DNA of 36,044 nt from positions 1 to 36,044 of IMG/VR virus record IMGVR_UViG_3300026367_000088; one strand, written 5' to 3'. The notes beneath the pieces were generated by a model that saw nothing but the letters and a program-made list of their open reading frames with translations, was not told the DNA's origin and searched no databases. The number at the start of each line of letters is the position of its first letter. The stretch's first letter is position 1. Below are positions 15,440 to 23,568 of this stretch, in pieces. This DNA is from a virus. A program made the position numbers and the translations under genes.

Positions 15440-16486
15440 TTAGCTCGCGCCGGTGGAGCCGACTGAGGTTTGCCAGAAGCCATAGACGCCAGTGGCACGT
15501 GCCTCGGCACCGTATTTGTATTCCGCTCGCATGAATACGTCCGGGTTTTCCATATCGGTCTGGGAGACAAACACGGGCTTTTTACGCATTTGGATGATGA
15601 ACGGCTTGACGGGCTTGCTGGTCACATGCAGGAACCAGGCAGTGTCAGATGTGAGGCCAGGGTTGACGATGATTTTCGCCGTGCCTTTGTATGGGTTCGG
15701 GGAATCATCATCGAGCTTGTCGGCATCAATCAGTTTTTTAGCCACTGATTCCAGTGCAGGCGGGACTTCTAACGTGTCAGGCACCAAACGCAGTGGCATG
15801 CCTTCTTCGTCTTTCATCTTCATGATGGCAATACGTGCAGCACCATAACTGGCCAGAGCCGCTGCAGGGGTGGCAGCACTTAATGCGGTGGTCAGCTTGT
15901 TGGATACTGAGGCACCGGCCACTTCATGGTCTGTGTCGTAATATGGCTGACCATCAATGCCAAGATTGGTGAACGAATTGTTTTTCAGTTCATCCAGGAT
16001 GATGTCGTGAAGTTCTGCAGCTGAGCTACCGGCCATCTGTGCCTGCGTGTTGTAGACACCGAGTTTATCGTCTTCGATATCGTTACGCTTGACGGCGATG
16101 GTGGTTTCCCAATCTTCGTTTTTGGCGGTGTAGCGGCCTGCCTTTAAGTTCTTGACATGCTTTTCACCAATCCATTTACGCATCATCGGGAAGCGTTCCA
16201 ACCAGACGTAGTCTTCTTCACTGGAGGTAGATGGTACTTCCATGGCGGTTTCTTGCCATGTGCCGGTTTGCGCGGTTAAGGCATTGTGAAACAGGGTTTT
16301 AAGGCCGGTAAACACATTGTTTAATGCGGCTTTATTGACGATCATGCCTGCCATACCAAACATCATTAATGTATCCGGTTCGCCCATTACCGCGATTGGG
16401 ATTGTGTCGAAATCGGCATAGGCACCACCGATAGCAAACACGGCCATCGCCAGTGTGCCGGTGAGAATTAAGAAACTTTTTTTCAT
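15440..16486 (-). CDS. Major capsid protein (Mu gpT homologue) with signal-peptide-like N-terminal extension
   Basis: Residues 48-348 (MIVNKAALNNVFTGLKTLF onward) match the gpT family and give about 301 aa, like Mu gpT (305 aa). The frame starts 47 residues earlier, at ATG 16486, preceded by AAAGGAAG with good spacing, while M48 (16345) has only a poor site. The extension is a classical signal peptide (MKKSFLILTGTLAMAVFAIG ending AYA|D) followed by GEPDTLMMFGMAGM, which resembles a PEP-CTERM-like sorting motif. Export of a capsid subunit makes no obvious sense; the extension may be cleaved, be rarely made, or be a fused foreign 5' end. Capsid identity is firm, the start is not. Confidence 0.88.
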   Translation of the reverse strand: MKKSFLILTGTLAMAVFAIGGAYADFDTIPIAVMGEPDTLMMFGMAGMIVNKAALNNVFTGLKTLFHNALTAQTGTWQETAMEVPSTSSEEDYVWLERFPMMRKWIGEKHVKNLKAGRYTAKNEDWETTIAVKRNDIEDDKLGVYNTQAQMAGSSAAELHDIILDELKNNSFTNLGIDGQPYYDTDHEVAGASVSNKLTTALSAATPAAALASYGAARIAIMKMKDEEGMPLRLVPDTLEVPPALESVAKKLIDADKLDDDSPNPYKGTAKIIVNPGLTSDTAWFLHVTSKPVKPFIIQMRKKPVFVSQTDMENPDVFMRAEYKYGAEARATGVYGFWQTSVGSTGAS

Positions 16487-16526
16487 GATGACTTCCTTTA
16501 TGAATTAAATAATGGGTTAAGCAGGC

Positions 16527-16928
16527 TTAAGTGATGCGGATCCAGACGCCATCGCTGTCAACGTCTTCAATCACACCCGCCGCACTGCGTGCGCTTGAAC
16601 CATCGTTATCCGCCACGGTTTGGTCATCAACGATGTAGGCTGTTTTGCCAACATCAGCCAGGGCCACGGTGCCGTCATTGGCAAAGCTGAACACGCCACG
16701 ACGAACCTGACAGGTTGCATCGCCATTGCCACCCGCGCTGTTGTCGACCGATTCTTCTGCACGACCTTGCACTTTGAGTGTGGTGGAGACGCTGCCGGGC
16801 ACCAGGTAACCGGATGCATTAATCGCGACCAGGGAACCGGCAAAAATCTTGGTAGATGCCGCCACCGGACGATTGAATTCTTCACCGTCGCGTTTGGGTG
16901 TTTTACGATCTTGTACGAGTGCTGCCAT
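16527..16928 (-). CDS. Capsid decoration / cement-like protein (133 aa)
   Basis: A strong AGGAGG precedes the ATG at 16928. The product is small, beta-rich and glycine/valine-rich (ASTKIFAGSLVAINASGYLVPG; QVRRGVFSFANDG; TAYIVDDQTVADNDG), the pattern of DUF2190-like/head cement proteins. It lies between protease-scaffold and major capsid, the usual position. It should stabilise the expanded head, by family analogy. Confidence 0.7.
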   Translation of the reverse strand: MAALVQDRKTPKRDGEEFNRPVAASTKIFAGSLVAINASGYLVPGSVSTTLKVQGRAEESVDNSAGGNGDATCQVRRGVFSFANDGTVALADVGKTAYIVDDQTVADNDGSSARSAAGVIEDVDSDGVWIRIT

Positions 16929-16930
16929 GG

Positions 16931-17425
16931 TTATGCCTCCTGTGCCAGCGATTTAATGAAGTCTTCTTGTGGGATGTTCATTTGCGTGCACACTGCAATC
17001 TGTTCATCGGTCAGGATGGCTTTGCCGTTTTCATCACGCTTTTGCGTGGTGGATTGCTGCTTGGTTAAGGCCTCAATGGGTTGCGCTACATCGAGATAGC
17101 CTTTCAACGCCGCCACACCTAATTCACGTGCCCATTTCTCTTGAGCCGGAATCAGCTTGCCTTCAGCCTTAGCCGCTGCAATTAATGTGTCCATTTCGCT
17201 GGTTTGAATTTGCTGGGTCAGTGCAGCGACTTCGGTTTGCAGGCCGGTGATGGCTTCCATAGCCGTGGCATCGCCGCTGGCTTTCGCCGCCGCAATGGCT
17301 TCGTCTTTTGCCTTCAGATCCTTTTTCAAATCATCGGCGGTGGTTTGAATAGCAGTCAGTGCAGCCACTGCTTCGTCTTCGCTGGCCTCAGCTGACAGGC
17401 CAAGCATTTTTAGTAACTTCTCCAT
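16931..17425 (-). CDS. Internal in-frame scaffold protein (Mu gpZ-like, 164 aa)
   Basis: Methionine 178 of the protease frame (ATG 17425, MEKLLKMLGLSAEASED) is preceded by CCCGAGGAGCCCGTA, a strong Shine-Dalgarno about seven bases upstream. The product would be the coiled-coil scaffold part without protease. Mu makes its scaffold gpZ from an internal start of gene I in the same way. It is inferred here from the ribosome site alone. Confidence 0.65.
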   Translation of the reverse strand: MEKLLKMLGLSAEASEDEAVAALTAIQTTADDLKKDLKAKDEAIAAAKASGDATAMEAITGLQTEVAALTQQIQTSEMDTLIAAAKAEGKLIPAQEKWARELGVAALKGYLDVAQPIEALTKQQSTTQKRDENGKAILTDEQIAVCTQMNIPQEDFIKSLAQEA

Positions 17426-17956
17426 TACGGGCTCCTCGGGTTGTTGGGATAGCGATTTTGCAGCGGCCAACAAAACACCTTCCATTCCATCAATGGCGGG
17501 GTTGTTTGTTAAACCGACGTGCAAAAGGTCAAGCACTTGGCCTGTTTGTTTGTGGTAGGAAAAAACGGGGGATAAATATTTGTATTCACCTTGAGCGATA
17601 AAGGCAGCAGCCTTTTCAGTCCATTCGGGTGATTTGACGTAAAGACCTTGCCCTGGACGCCATTCCAGATTCTCTGGTTTTAACCAGCCAGATGCGGGCG
17701 CGGGTTGGCCGTTCTGAGCTGCAGCAAGGGTTTGATGCTCATAGTCGACGGCGATATCGTTGATGCGTTGTTTGACTCGGGCAATCAAAGCTGCAGCGGA
17801 TTGGTCGTCGATGTTCCAGGGGCCACTGCCCATCATGGCGCCACGCGGTGCGGTGAAGGTACCAGCCGGGAATAATTGAACAGCACCATCGTCACCTGTG
17901 CCGATTGCACAGAAGGCGATGCCGATGTTTGATGGACGGGTTTTGTTTTTAGCCAT
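16931..17956 (-). CDS. Head maturation protease with scaffold domain (Mu gpI homologue)
   Basis: I chose ATG 17956 (MAKNKTRPSNIGIAFC); the longer frame begins with TTG in the terminator hairpin. The 341-aa product has the Mu-like protease region, residues 1-170 (VDYEHQTLAAAQNGQPAPASGWL with a D-E-H, GQGLYVKSPEWT, YKYLSPVFSY). It then has a long acidic coiled coil (residues 190-255) and a C-terminal core-binding end. The protease cleaves the scaffold during capsid maturation. The site just before the ATG is weak. A separate scaffold product probably starts internally at 17425. Confidence 0.85.
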   Translation of the reverse strand: MAKNKTRPSNIGIAFCAIGTGDDGAVQLFPAGTFTAPRGAMMGSGPWNIDDQSAAALIARVKQRINDIAVDYEHQTLAAAQNGQPAPASGWLKPENLEWRPGQGLYVKSPEWTEKAAAFIAQGEYKYLSPVFSYHKQTGQVLDLLHVGLTNNPAIDGMEGVLLAAAKSLSQQPEEPVMEKLLKMLGLSAEASEDEAVAALTAIQTTADDLKKDLKAKDEAIAAAKASGDATAMEAITGLQTEVAALTQQIQTSEMDTLIAAAKAEGKLIPAQEKWARELGVAALKGYLDVAQPIEALTKQQSTTQKRDENGKAILTDEQIAVCTQMNIPQEDFIKSLAQEA

Positions 17957-17981
17957 GGACGACAGGTTAAAACTGCCGGGC

Positions 17982-18013
17982 AAAAAAAATGCCCTGAAAG
18001 GTTTCAGGGCATT
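17982..18013 (-). terminator. Rho-independent terminator before the protease gene
   Basis: In the minus strand AATGCCCTGAAA pairs with TTTCAGGGCATT (12 bp, CC loop) followed by a run of eight T. It is directly upstream of the protease start. Some head-gene transcription must either pass it or start between it and 17956. Its core stem is the same as in the terminator at 26332-26360. Confidence 0.85.
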
Positions 18014-18024
18014 GATTGGGGGTT

Positions 18025-18081
18025 GTTATTCAACATACCTGCATCAGTTGTGTCTGGCAAGCGGTGACAATAGCGCCAGAC
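18025..18081 (-). promoter_or_regulatory. Possible promoter and inverted repeat before the protease gene
   Basis: On the minus strand TTGCCA (18060-18055) and TATGTT (18037-18032) are 17 bp apart. GTCTGGC (18081-18075) and GCCAGAC (18058-18052) form an inverted repeat that overlaps the -35 element, as an operator might. A transcript from here would meet the terminator within about 20 nt, so use is doubtful. The rest of this 219-bp gap shows no gene. Confidence 0.3.
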
Positions 18082-18175
18082 CCCATTTAAATTTTTGCAC
18101 AATCATTTAAGACTTTTGCGGACAGCTACACGGTGCAGTTTGATAATTGAACGCCTTAGGCGGCCATACAGGCGG

Positions 18176-18643
18176 TCAACCTCTTAGGGCTAAATCGAAG
18201 TGATCTTCCAGCGTGTCCATAATCATTTGTTCATCGGCTTCAGATAGCCCTAAAAACGGTCTGGCCGGAAGATTGTTTTTTTCTGAACCTAGCTGATGAG
18301 CGATAGGAAAAGGAAAACCTTTTTCCGTTCTGTTAGTACCTAGTTCCAGACCATCGTTAAAAGAATTATATGACAGCGTGTCTCGTGTGAACCCTTCAAG
18401 CACCAGTATCTTGTCTTTGTTCTTTTTCTTACGGGCACGGTATTTCTCGGACAAGGGTTCCCAGGCTTCCCCGTCAGGACTGACTTGTTGATCCCAACGG
18501 TCGCGGTGGCTGTTGAGCAAGCTCTCACCGATATCCATAAACGCTGGTTCCATATCGGCACCGGCGCGTTCCAGGCGTTTTAATGCGTCGATTATTCGCT
18601 GGTCATTGAACTCGTAATCGATGGAGATTGATGCACCGGCCAT
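18176..18643 (-). CDS. Phage virion morphogenesis protein (Mu gpG homologue)
   Basis: A 155-aa protein with the family pattern: an N-terminal strand then RIIDALKRLERAGADMEPAFMDIG (about 15-38), HRDRWDQQVSPDGEAWEPLSEKYRARKKK (about 46-75), and a LVLEGFTRDTLSY segment. Homologues of gpG/phage tail completion protein S act in head-tail joining. AGGTGA precedes the ATG. The 95-bp gap from 18644 to 18738 shows no further gene. Confidence 0.85.
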   Translation of the reverse strand: MAGASISIDYEFNDQRIIDALKRLERAGADMEPAFMDIGESLLNSHRDRWDQQVSPDGEAWEPLSEKYRARKKKNKDKILVLEGFTRDTLSYNSFNDGLELGTNRTEKGFPFPIAHQLGSEKNNLPARPFLGLSEADEQMIMDTLEDHFDLALRG

Positions 18644-18738
18644 GTTTCACCTATACTATTATTTCGGTTGCGTGGTTGGGGTGTGTCCCAATAACCACAA
18701 AGACCTGCCCGCCTGGCACACCGGGAGCGAGGGCCCCA

Positions 18739-19953
18739 TCATTGTTTTCCATAGACTAATTTACCCTGACGCTGGCGCTGGATATAACGCGCATCAGATG
18801 TGGGAATCACGGTCCAGCCTTCCAGATAGCCGTTGCGTGCATTGGCCACCATCATCACAAACCTGTCTTTGCTCAGCCCGTAATGTTTGATAAACCGAGA
18901 GCGTAAGCGGATTTTGCCGGTACCTTCATGTTGCTCAAACGATAGCCAAACTTCATTTGGATCGCGCATCAGGTCATCGAGCAGTGGCAAATATTCTGAA
19001 CGGGCCGGATCCATGTGGCTGGCTAAGGCTTTCGCATTTATCAATACCGGTAACTTTGCGGTTTCATAAAGCTTCTCATCACCCTGCAAACCTTTAATCT
19101 GAGCCAGTAGTTCTGATTGCTTTGTTGTCCTGGTCCCCAGTGCAATGTTTGTTTGCTCTGAAGGGATACGCTCTGGCCGTCCGGCTTCGGCCCAGCCAGC
19201 CGGATTCAGTGGCTTCCACGCTGAGCGGGTTTTGTTCCAGTCAGCCATCACATCATCAGCTAACTGCTCACCGACAGCGGCACGGCCTGGGTTATAGGCA
19301 AAGCCCGGATCCACGCCTTTGGGTACGGTGACGGTTTTGGGGTTAGGGCTATTGATGCCGATGGTCTTTTCTTCGACTTCCACAGCCGGAGTCTCATCGG
19401 GGCCCGTTTTCCCCAGGCGTTGCATATCGCGTTCGCTTAAGGTTTCGACAAAGCATTTGCAGCCCCAGCCATTGGCTGGATAGTGTGTGTTCCACCATGG
19501 GTCATCGGCCATAAGGATTTTGCCATCCCAGGCGACATGCTCGGGCCGTGGATGCTCAACTGAATCATTGTGTCGATATCGCCAGTATGGCCGGGTGCGT
19601 TTAACCTGTTGCATTTGGGCATAACGGCCAGCGTTGTGTGACTGATACAGGTTGGTTTCATAGATGACACGGGTTCGCCAGTTACGGCCACCGTTATAGC
19701 CCCAGCCATGCTGCTCGACGATGCCATCAAACTGTTTACGGAAATCGTCCAGGCTAATGCCATCGGCCACAACCTTATCGACTGAGGCGCGCAAGTCCGT
19801 GAGCAGATCTTCTTTCATTGCTCCGGCCACGACAAATGCCCGGGCATGTTGCTGCTCGTAGATATCGGTCCAGCCGCTGGTCGGAATACTAAGCTTATCC
19901 CGAAACAAATCGACGGCTTTATTGAACGGCATTGAGCCGTAGTTAACTGCCAT
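18739..19953 (-). CDS. Minor head protein gp30 (Mu gpF family) with C-terminal PBECR-type nuclease-fold domain
   Basis: A 404-aa protein. Residues 1-200 carry the SPP1 gp7/Mu gpF head-morphogenesis domain: SVEHPRPEHVAWDGKIL, then DPWWNTHYPANGWGCKCFVETLSERD, with the two conserved cysteines. A linker follows. Residues about 285-404 form a separate domain (LPVLINAKALASHMDPAR, LLDDLMRDPNEVWLSFE, RFIKHYGLSKDRFVMMV) resembling the PBECR (barnase/EndoU/ColicinE5-D/RelE-like) domains seen fused to phage minor head proteins. The N-terminal part is an internal head protein; the C-terminal enzymatic role is predicted only. ATG 19953 is preceded by TAGG. Confidence 0.85.
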   Translation of the reverse strand: MAVNYGSMPFNKAVDLFRDKLSIPTSGWTDIYEQQHARAFVVAGAMKEDLLTDLRASVDKVVADGISLDDFRKQFDGIVEQHGWGYNGGRNWRTRVIYETNLYQSHNAGRYAQMQQVKRTRPYWRYRHNDSVEHPRPEHVAWDGKILMADDPWWNTHYPANGWGCKCFVETLSERDMQRLGKTGPDETPAVEVEEKTIGINSPNPKTVTVPKGVDPGFAYNPGRAAVGEQLADDVMADWNKTRSAWKPLNPAGWAEAGRPERIPSEQTNIALGTRTTKQSELLAQIKGLQGDEKLYETAKLPVLINAKALASHMDPARSEYLPLLDDLMRDPNEVWLSFEQHEGTGKIRLRSRFIKHYGLSKDRFVMMVANARNGYLEGWTVIPTSDARYIQRQRQGKLVYGKQ

Positions 19954-19973
19954 TTAAAAACCTATTATGAATA

Positions 19974-19998
19974 AAGGTGGCAGCAACACTGCCACCTT
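19974..19998 (-). terminator. Hairpin upstream of the minor head gene, possible weak terminator
   Basis: AAGGTGGCAG and CTGCCACCTT form a 10-bp stem with a five-base loop, followed on the minus strand by TTTATTC and then the gp30 gene. It is a moderate terminator at best. It lies in the 160-bp gap 19954-20112, where I otherwise see only an 18-codon frame following the stop at 20113 and nothing of note. Confidence 0.5.
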
Positions 19999-20112
19999 GA
20001 TAAGTGTTTTTTGATGGACCGCTTTTAACGGCTTCATTCACATGGCTATGCCTCATCATTTAACCCCGGTCTTCGGCTGCCAGGGTAACGCCTCATAAGC
20101 GAGAACAGTCAT

Positions 20113-20304
20113 TTACCAAAAGCCTATTTTTAACCAGATAAACGCTGCCACGCTGGTAAATCCAATAGCACCGCAAACAATCGTCCAGGCCAGTTTCGGG
20201 GATTCATAAAGCCAGGCTTCACGAACAAATATGAAACAGACTATTGCCAGACCAATGCAGAGAATACCCAATAGCCTGGCGGTAAATACTAAGACATCAG
20301 CCAT
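20113..20304 (-). CDS. Small two-helix membrane protein (63 aa)
   Basis: ATG at 20304 is directly adjacent to the preceding stop (TAAATG). The product has two hydrophobic helices, about residues 7-26 (FTARLLGILCIGLAIVCFIF) and about 38-58 (AWTIVCGAIGFTSVAAFIWL), with a short charged loop. Such small genes are uncommon between portal and gp30, so it could be an accessory moron. Function unknown. Confidence 0.55.
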   Translation of the reverse strand: MADVLVFTARLLGILCIGLAIVCFIFVREAWLYESPKLAWTIVCGAIGFTSVAAFIWLKIGFW

Positions 20305-20502
20305 TTACGGTTTCTTCCTGGGTTTCGGAGCCACTTTCTCAAACAAGAACCCACTTAATGATTTCCTTGAGCCATCAGAATTTAAGTATGCAGGGTTGTA
20401 CTTGACAAGCTGGGTCATATAATCATCAAACATTTTCCGTCTGTCGGCTTCGCTTGCACCATTGGGTACCGGCGGCATATCTGGAATAATTACTCTAGCC
20501 AT
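20305..20502 (-). CDS. Small hypothetical protein (65 aa)
   Basis: The start MARVIIPDMPPVPNGASEAD is ATG 20502, eight bases before the portal stop, which overlaps in the same tight style as other genes. The protein is basic at its C-terminus (FEKVAPKPRKKP) and helical in the middle. No family recognised. It precedes the small membrane protein without a gap, and the two may work together. Confidence 0.55.
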   Translation of the reverse strand: MARVIIPDMPPVPNGASEADRRKMFDDYMTQLVKYNPAYLNSDGSRKSLSGFLFEKVAPKPRKKP

Positions 20503-22042
20503 CTTCTGACACCTCATATCGACCCGCCAGTTCGGCGGTGGCCATGCCCATCTGGATGATGTCGCTGAGCATGTCCGGTTCCAGATAGCTGTAGGCTTCA
20601 ATCAAGCGGTCCTGAAATTCTTCGATGCTTTGCACTTCATTCAACAGCTGCTTGATGCGGTCATACAAACTATCAATGGCGGGCTGTGTCTGGTCAGCCA
20701 GTTGGGTGATCACGCCATCAATTTCGGTTGCCTGATCACCGGCTTTGGCGGCAGCAGTGGCGGCTTGCTCTGCTTCAGATTCGACAGGCGGTATCGGTTT
20801 GGGCTTTTCTATTTCGACATAGCCTTCACCGTACACTTCGTTGACCTTTTCAGGTGTTAAGCGATAGCCCATATCGAACAGCGTTTTGTCCCGTTCGGCA
20901 CGTTTGGCAATGTCTTCTTCTTCCTCAGTGATAAATTTAAAGCGTGGTGCACGGCCTGGGTCGATGCCAGGAATATTGAGTGCCACCATGGGCCAAATCA
21001 GATCGCGGCTTAAGGTACCGGCTATTTGCCGGACATCACTGTGCAGTAAATCCATACGCACTTCGTTATGCACATCTGCCTGGTTGGAACCGAGCCCGGT
21101 GTTTTCGGCACTGGTGGTGAGTGTGCCGCCGAGTATGGCTTTTGATTGGGAGGATTCGCACCAGGCAATCATCGCCTGGAACGGATCACTGTGTCCCTGG
21201 GCAGCTTCTTTGAATTCCATTTTCATGCCTTCTGGCATGATGCCAGCAGCATTATGGCCAACCGATATCACGGCTCTGAGCAGTGTGGCTTTTTCGTCTT
21301 CCGATGCGCCGTTTGAATAGGTGCCAAGGCGTGCCGGTATGCCGTAGATTTCCAGAAACTCAGCCAGATCACGTATTGAATAATTCTTGAACATGAACGG
21401 CCAGACCAGGACGCGGTGTAAACCGGCGCGGGAGATGTAGCCTGATTTGGATTTGTGCACATGCCGAACCCAACCGAACGGCCATAATTCTGCACCGTTG
21501 GATGACATATCACGCAGCAATAATTTATTGCGATCCTGTTCATCGACGGTGAACCAGCGTGGTGGTTGATGGGTAAGCTGGGGAATCATGACGCCTGATT
21601 GTTCCTGCCAGTTCATTTCGAGCATGGAGAAGGCTTTGCCGATGGCGTCGGCCATATCAAACAGATGGTCTTCAAAGTCGTCCATGTCCTGCAGCCATTC
21701 AGTAACGGCTTCAGCTGCCGCTTCTTCAGCAGTACTGGCGTTGCGTGGTGGCATTAACTTCCAGTCCAGCCCCAGCAATGCGCGCTTACGTTTGCCCAGC
21801 TCACAGCTGATATGGGAGTCTTTTTCTTCCATGTCTTCAAACATGTCGAGCTGCTCGATCAGGTCGCCGCGTTCGGCATTGATCAGAATGCGTGCAACCT
21901 TGGCAGGTGTGAGCCCGGATGTCGGGTGATTCTCAAACTCCGTACTGATAAAACCAATTCGGGAAGTTTGTTCTTCCCGTATCGCTTCGTTGATTTTTAT
22001 CGGCTGCCCTTGAGCATCGAGAATTTTGCTTAATCGTTGCAT
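20495..22042 (-). CDS. Portal protein (Mu gp29, DUF935 family)
   Basis: About 515 aa, as expected for a DUF935 portal. Conserved patterns are QTSRIGFISTEFENHPTSGLTP, a core KRKRALLGLDWKL (about 86-98), SAGLHRVLVWPFMFKNYSIRDLAEFLEIYGIPARLG (near 208-240) and GSNQADVHNEVRMDLLHSD. Two ATGs are possible: 22048 and 22042. The latter (TAATG with the terminase stop) has GGAGG at nine bases and is preferred. It forms the dodecameric ring through which gp28 pumps DNA. Confidence 0.9.
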   Translation of the reverse strand: MQRLSKILDAQGQPIKINEAIREEQTSRIGFISTEFENHPTSGLTPAKVARILINAERGDLIEQLDMFEDMEEKDSHISCELGKRKRALLGLDWKLMPPRNASTAEEAAAEAVTEWLQDMDDFEDHLFDMADAIGKAFSMLEMNWQEQSGVMIPQLTHQPPRWFTVDEQDRNKLLLRDMSSNGAELWPFGWVRHVHKSKSGYISRAGLHRVLVWPFMFKNYSIRDLAEFLEIYGIPARLGTYSNGASEDEKATLLRAVISVGHNAAGIMPEGMKMEFKEAAQGHSDPFQAMIAWCESSQSKAILGGTLTTSAENTGLGSNQADVHNEVRMDLLHSDVRQIAGTLSRDLIWPMVALNIPGIDPGRAPRFKFITEEEEDIAKRAERDKTLFDMGYRLTPEKVNEVYGEGYVEIEKPKPIPPVESEAEQAATAAAKAGDQATEIDGVITQLADQTQPAIDSLYDRIKQLLNEVQSIEEFQDRLIEAYSYLEPDMLSDIIQMGMATAELAGRYEVSEDG

Positions 22043-23565
22043 TACCATCCACCTCCCTTATTCAGGGAACTAAAGTCATTATCAGGATTATCGCGATCGC
22101 ATTTGTCTGGCGCCGCGGTAAATTCTATGGGGGCCGCTAAATCAAAGCTGGCCGCATGGGCCATGACTAAACTGATGGCCGCGTCACCGTGTCGGGTCTT
22201 CTTGGCGTCGGTTTTGCCTTCAGGCAGTTTGGGAATGCCTTTGATAACTTGGATGGCACCGATATCGTCAGCCACATCACTATCTTTCGGGATGACAATT
22301 TCATCGTCTTCAAATGCCGATTTGAAGCGTGGCATGTTTTCAAGGTACCAGTTTTGGGTGAGCATGACTTTTTCAACGACATCCACGCCATAACGGTATT
22401 GGGCTTGTTCGGCGATATAGGAACCGTTACCGCGTGCATCAAACTTGGCGGCGCTGAATCGTGGCAAGCGGTCACAGATGTAATAGACGACTTGCTCTTG
22501 TTGTTTGAACGGCACGTTGTGCAGCTCGACCATGAATGGCACTTCACGTTTTAGCATTTGTGTAATGGCCATTGGAGAGAGCACAGTCAAGTCGCCACTG
22601 CGACCAAAGTCTTCACCGAATACGTGTCTGAAATTAGGATTAAGCTGGGCTAAAAGCGGCTTTAAATGTTTATCACACCAGTCTTTGATTTCGGCTTCGC
22701 GTATGTGTTCTGGCCAAAGATTGAATTCTGCTGTGCCGGAGTAACGCAACACCGGTGCATCATGGGTACGCATCTCACGCAGTGCCCGACTGATATAGGT
22801 ACCGCCGCCTTGTTTGGGCACGCAGTCATATTCTTCTTCAGCATCTTCTGTGCTGGCCGTGTTTTTACGCAGTCCGGCTTTCCATTCATCTTCGGCTTGC
22901 TGTGTCCATTCAATTTTTTGGATCTGGCAGATGCGTTTATACAGACCCATCTCACATGCATCATCCAAGGTGATGCGATGCACGGTGTAATCTTTTTTAC
23001 CGGCCCGGCTGTCCTGGATGAGTTCATTGAATAGATTATCCACGCCGTTATGGGTAGAGATAATGCGGATTTTACTGCCCCACATGGTGAGTGCCAGGGC
23101 AGCTTTTAGTAGTTCATCCAATGCATCATGGAAAGCGGCCTCATCGATGCAGACATTCCCCTGACGGCCACGCATATTGCTGGGCCGTGAGCTGAGCGCC
23201 TGGATCTTAAATCCACTGGCAAAGCGAATATTGAAGGTCAGGATATCTTTGTCTTCATCCTTGAACACTTCTTCTTCAATCTCTGAAGCCGCTTTATTGA
23301 ATGCCTTGGCCCACATGGCACAGGCTTCAATAAACTCAACGGCCATCTCTTTGTTAGAACCAACGTAATAGCAGTTGGTACCGCCTGCCGATTTCGAGGA
23401 TGAGGCAGCTAATACCTGGTCAGCTGCTTCGGCCCAGGTGAGGCCGGTACGGCGCGATTTTTCGGCAATCTTGAGAATGCTGTCATCTGACATCCAGTTC
23501 TTTTGATAAGGCAACAGGACATCATTGGGATCGTAATCTTTGTATATAGCGTAGGCTGCGCCCAT
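22042..23565 (-). CDS. Terminase large subunit (Mu gp28 homologue)
   Basis: A 507-aa packaging ATPase-nuclease. Walker A-like SRRTGLTW is at residues 37-44, Walker B VCIDEA at 138-143, and coupling motif ISTHNG at 169-174. The nuclease domain is marked by HVFGEDFGRSGDLT with D319. Pattern and length match Mu-type terminases, which cut host-flanked phage DNA in headful packaging. It follows gp27 by 3 nt and overlaps the portal start. Confidence 0.93.
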   Translation of the reverse strand: MGAAYAIYKDYDPNDVLLPYQKNWMSDDSILKIAEKSRRTGLTWAEAADQVLAASSSKSAGGTNCYYVGSNKEMAVEFIEACAMWAKAFNKAASEIEEEVFKDEDKDILTFNIRFASGFKIQALSSRPSNMRGRQGNVCIDEAAFHDALDELLKAALALTMWGSKIRIISTHNGVDNLFNELIQDSRAGKKDYTVHRITLDDACEMGLYKRICQIQKIEWTQQAEDEWKAGLRKNTASTEDAEEEYDCVPKQGGGTYISRALREMRTHDAPVLRYSGTAEFNLWPEHIREAEIKDWCDKHLKPLLAQLNPNFRHVFGEDFGRSGDLTVLSPMAITQMLKREVPFMVELHNVPFKQQEQVVYYICDRLPRFSAAKFDARGNGSYIAEQAQYRYGVDVVEKVMLTQNWYLENMPRFKSAFEDDEIVIPKDSDVADDIGAIQVIKGIPKLPEGKTDAKKTRHGDAAISLVMAHAASFDLAAPIEFTAAPDKCDRDNPDNDFSSLNKGGGW

Positions 23566-23568
23566 GGG

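Noticed and set aside
19999-20112. An 18-codon frame directly after the 63-aa membrane protein gene
   Set aside because: No ribosome site, no homology that I recognise, and very short; not called.
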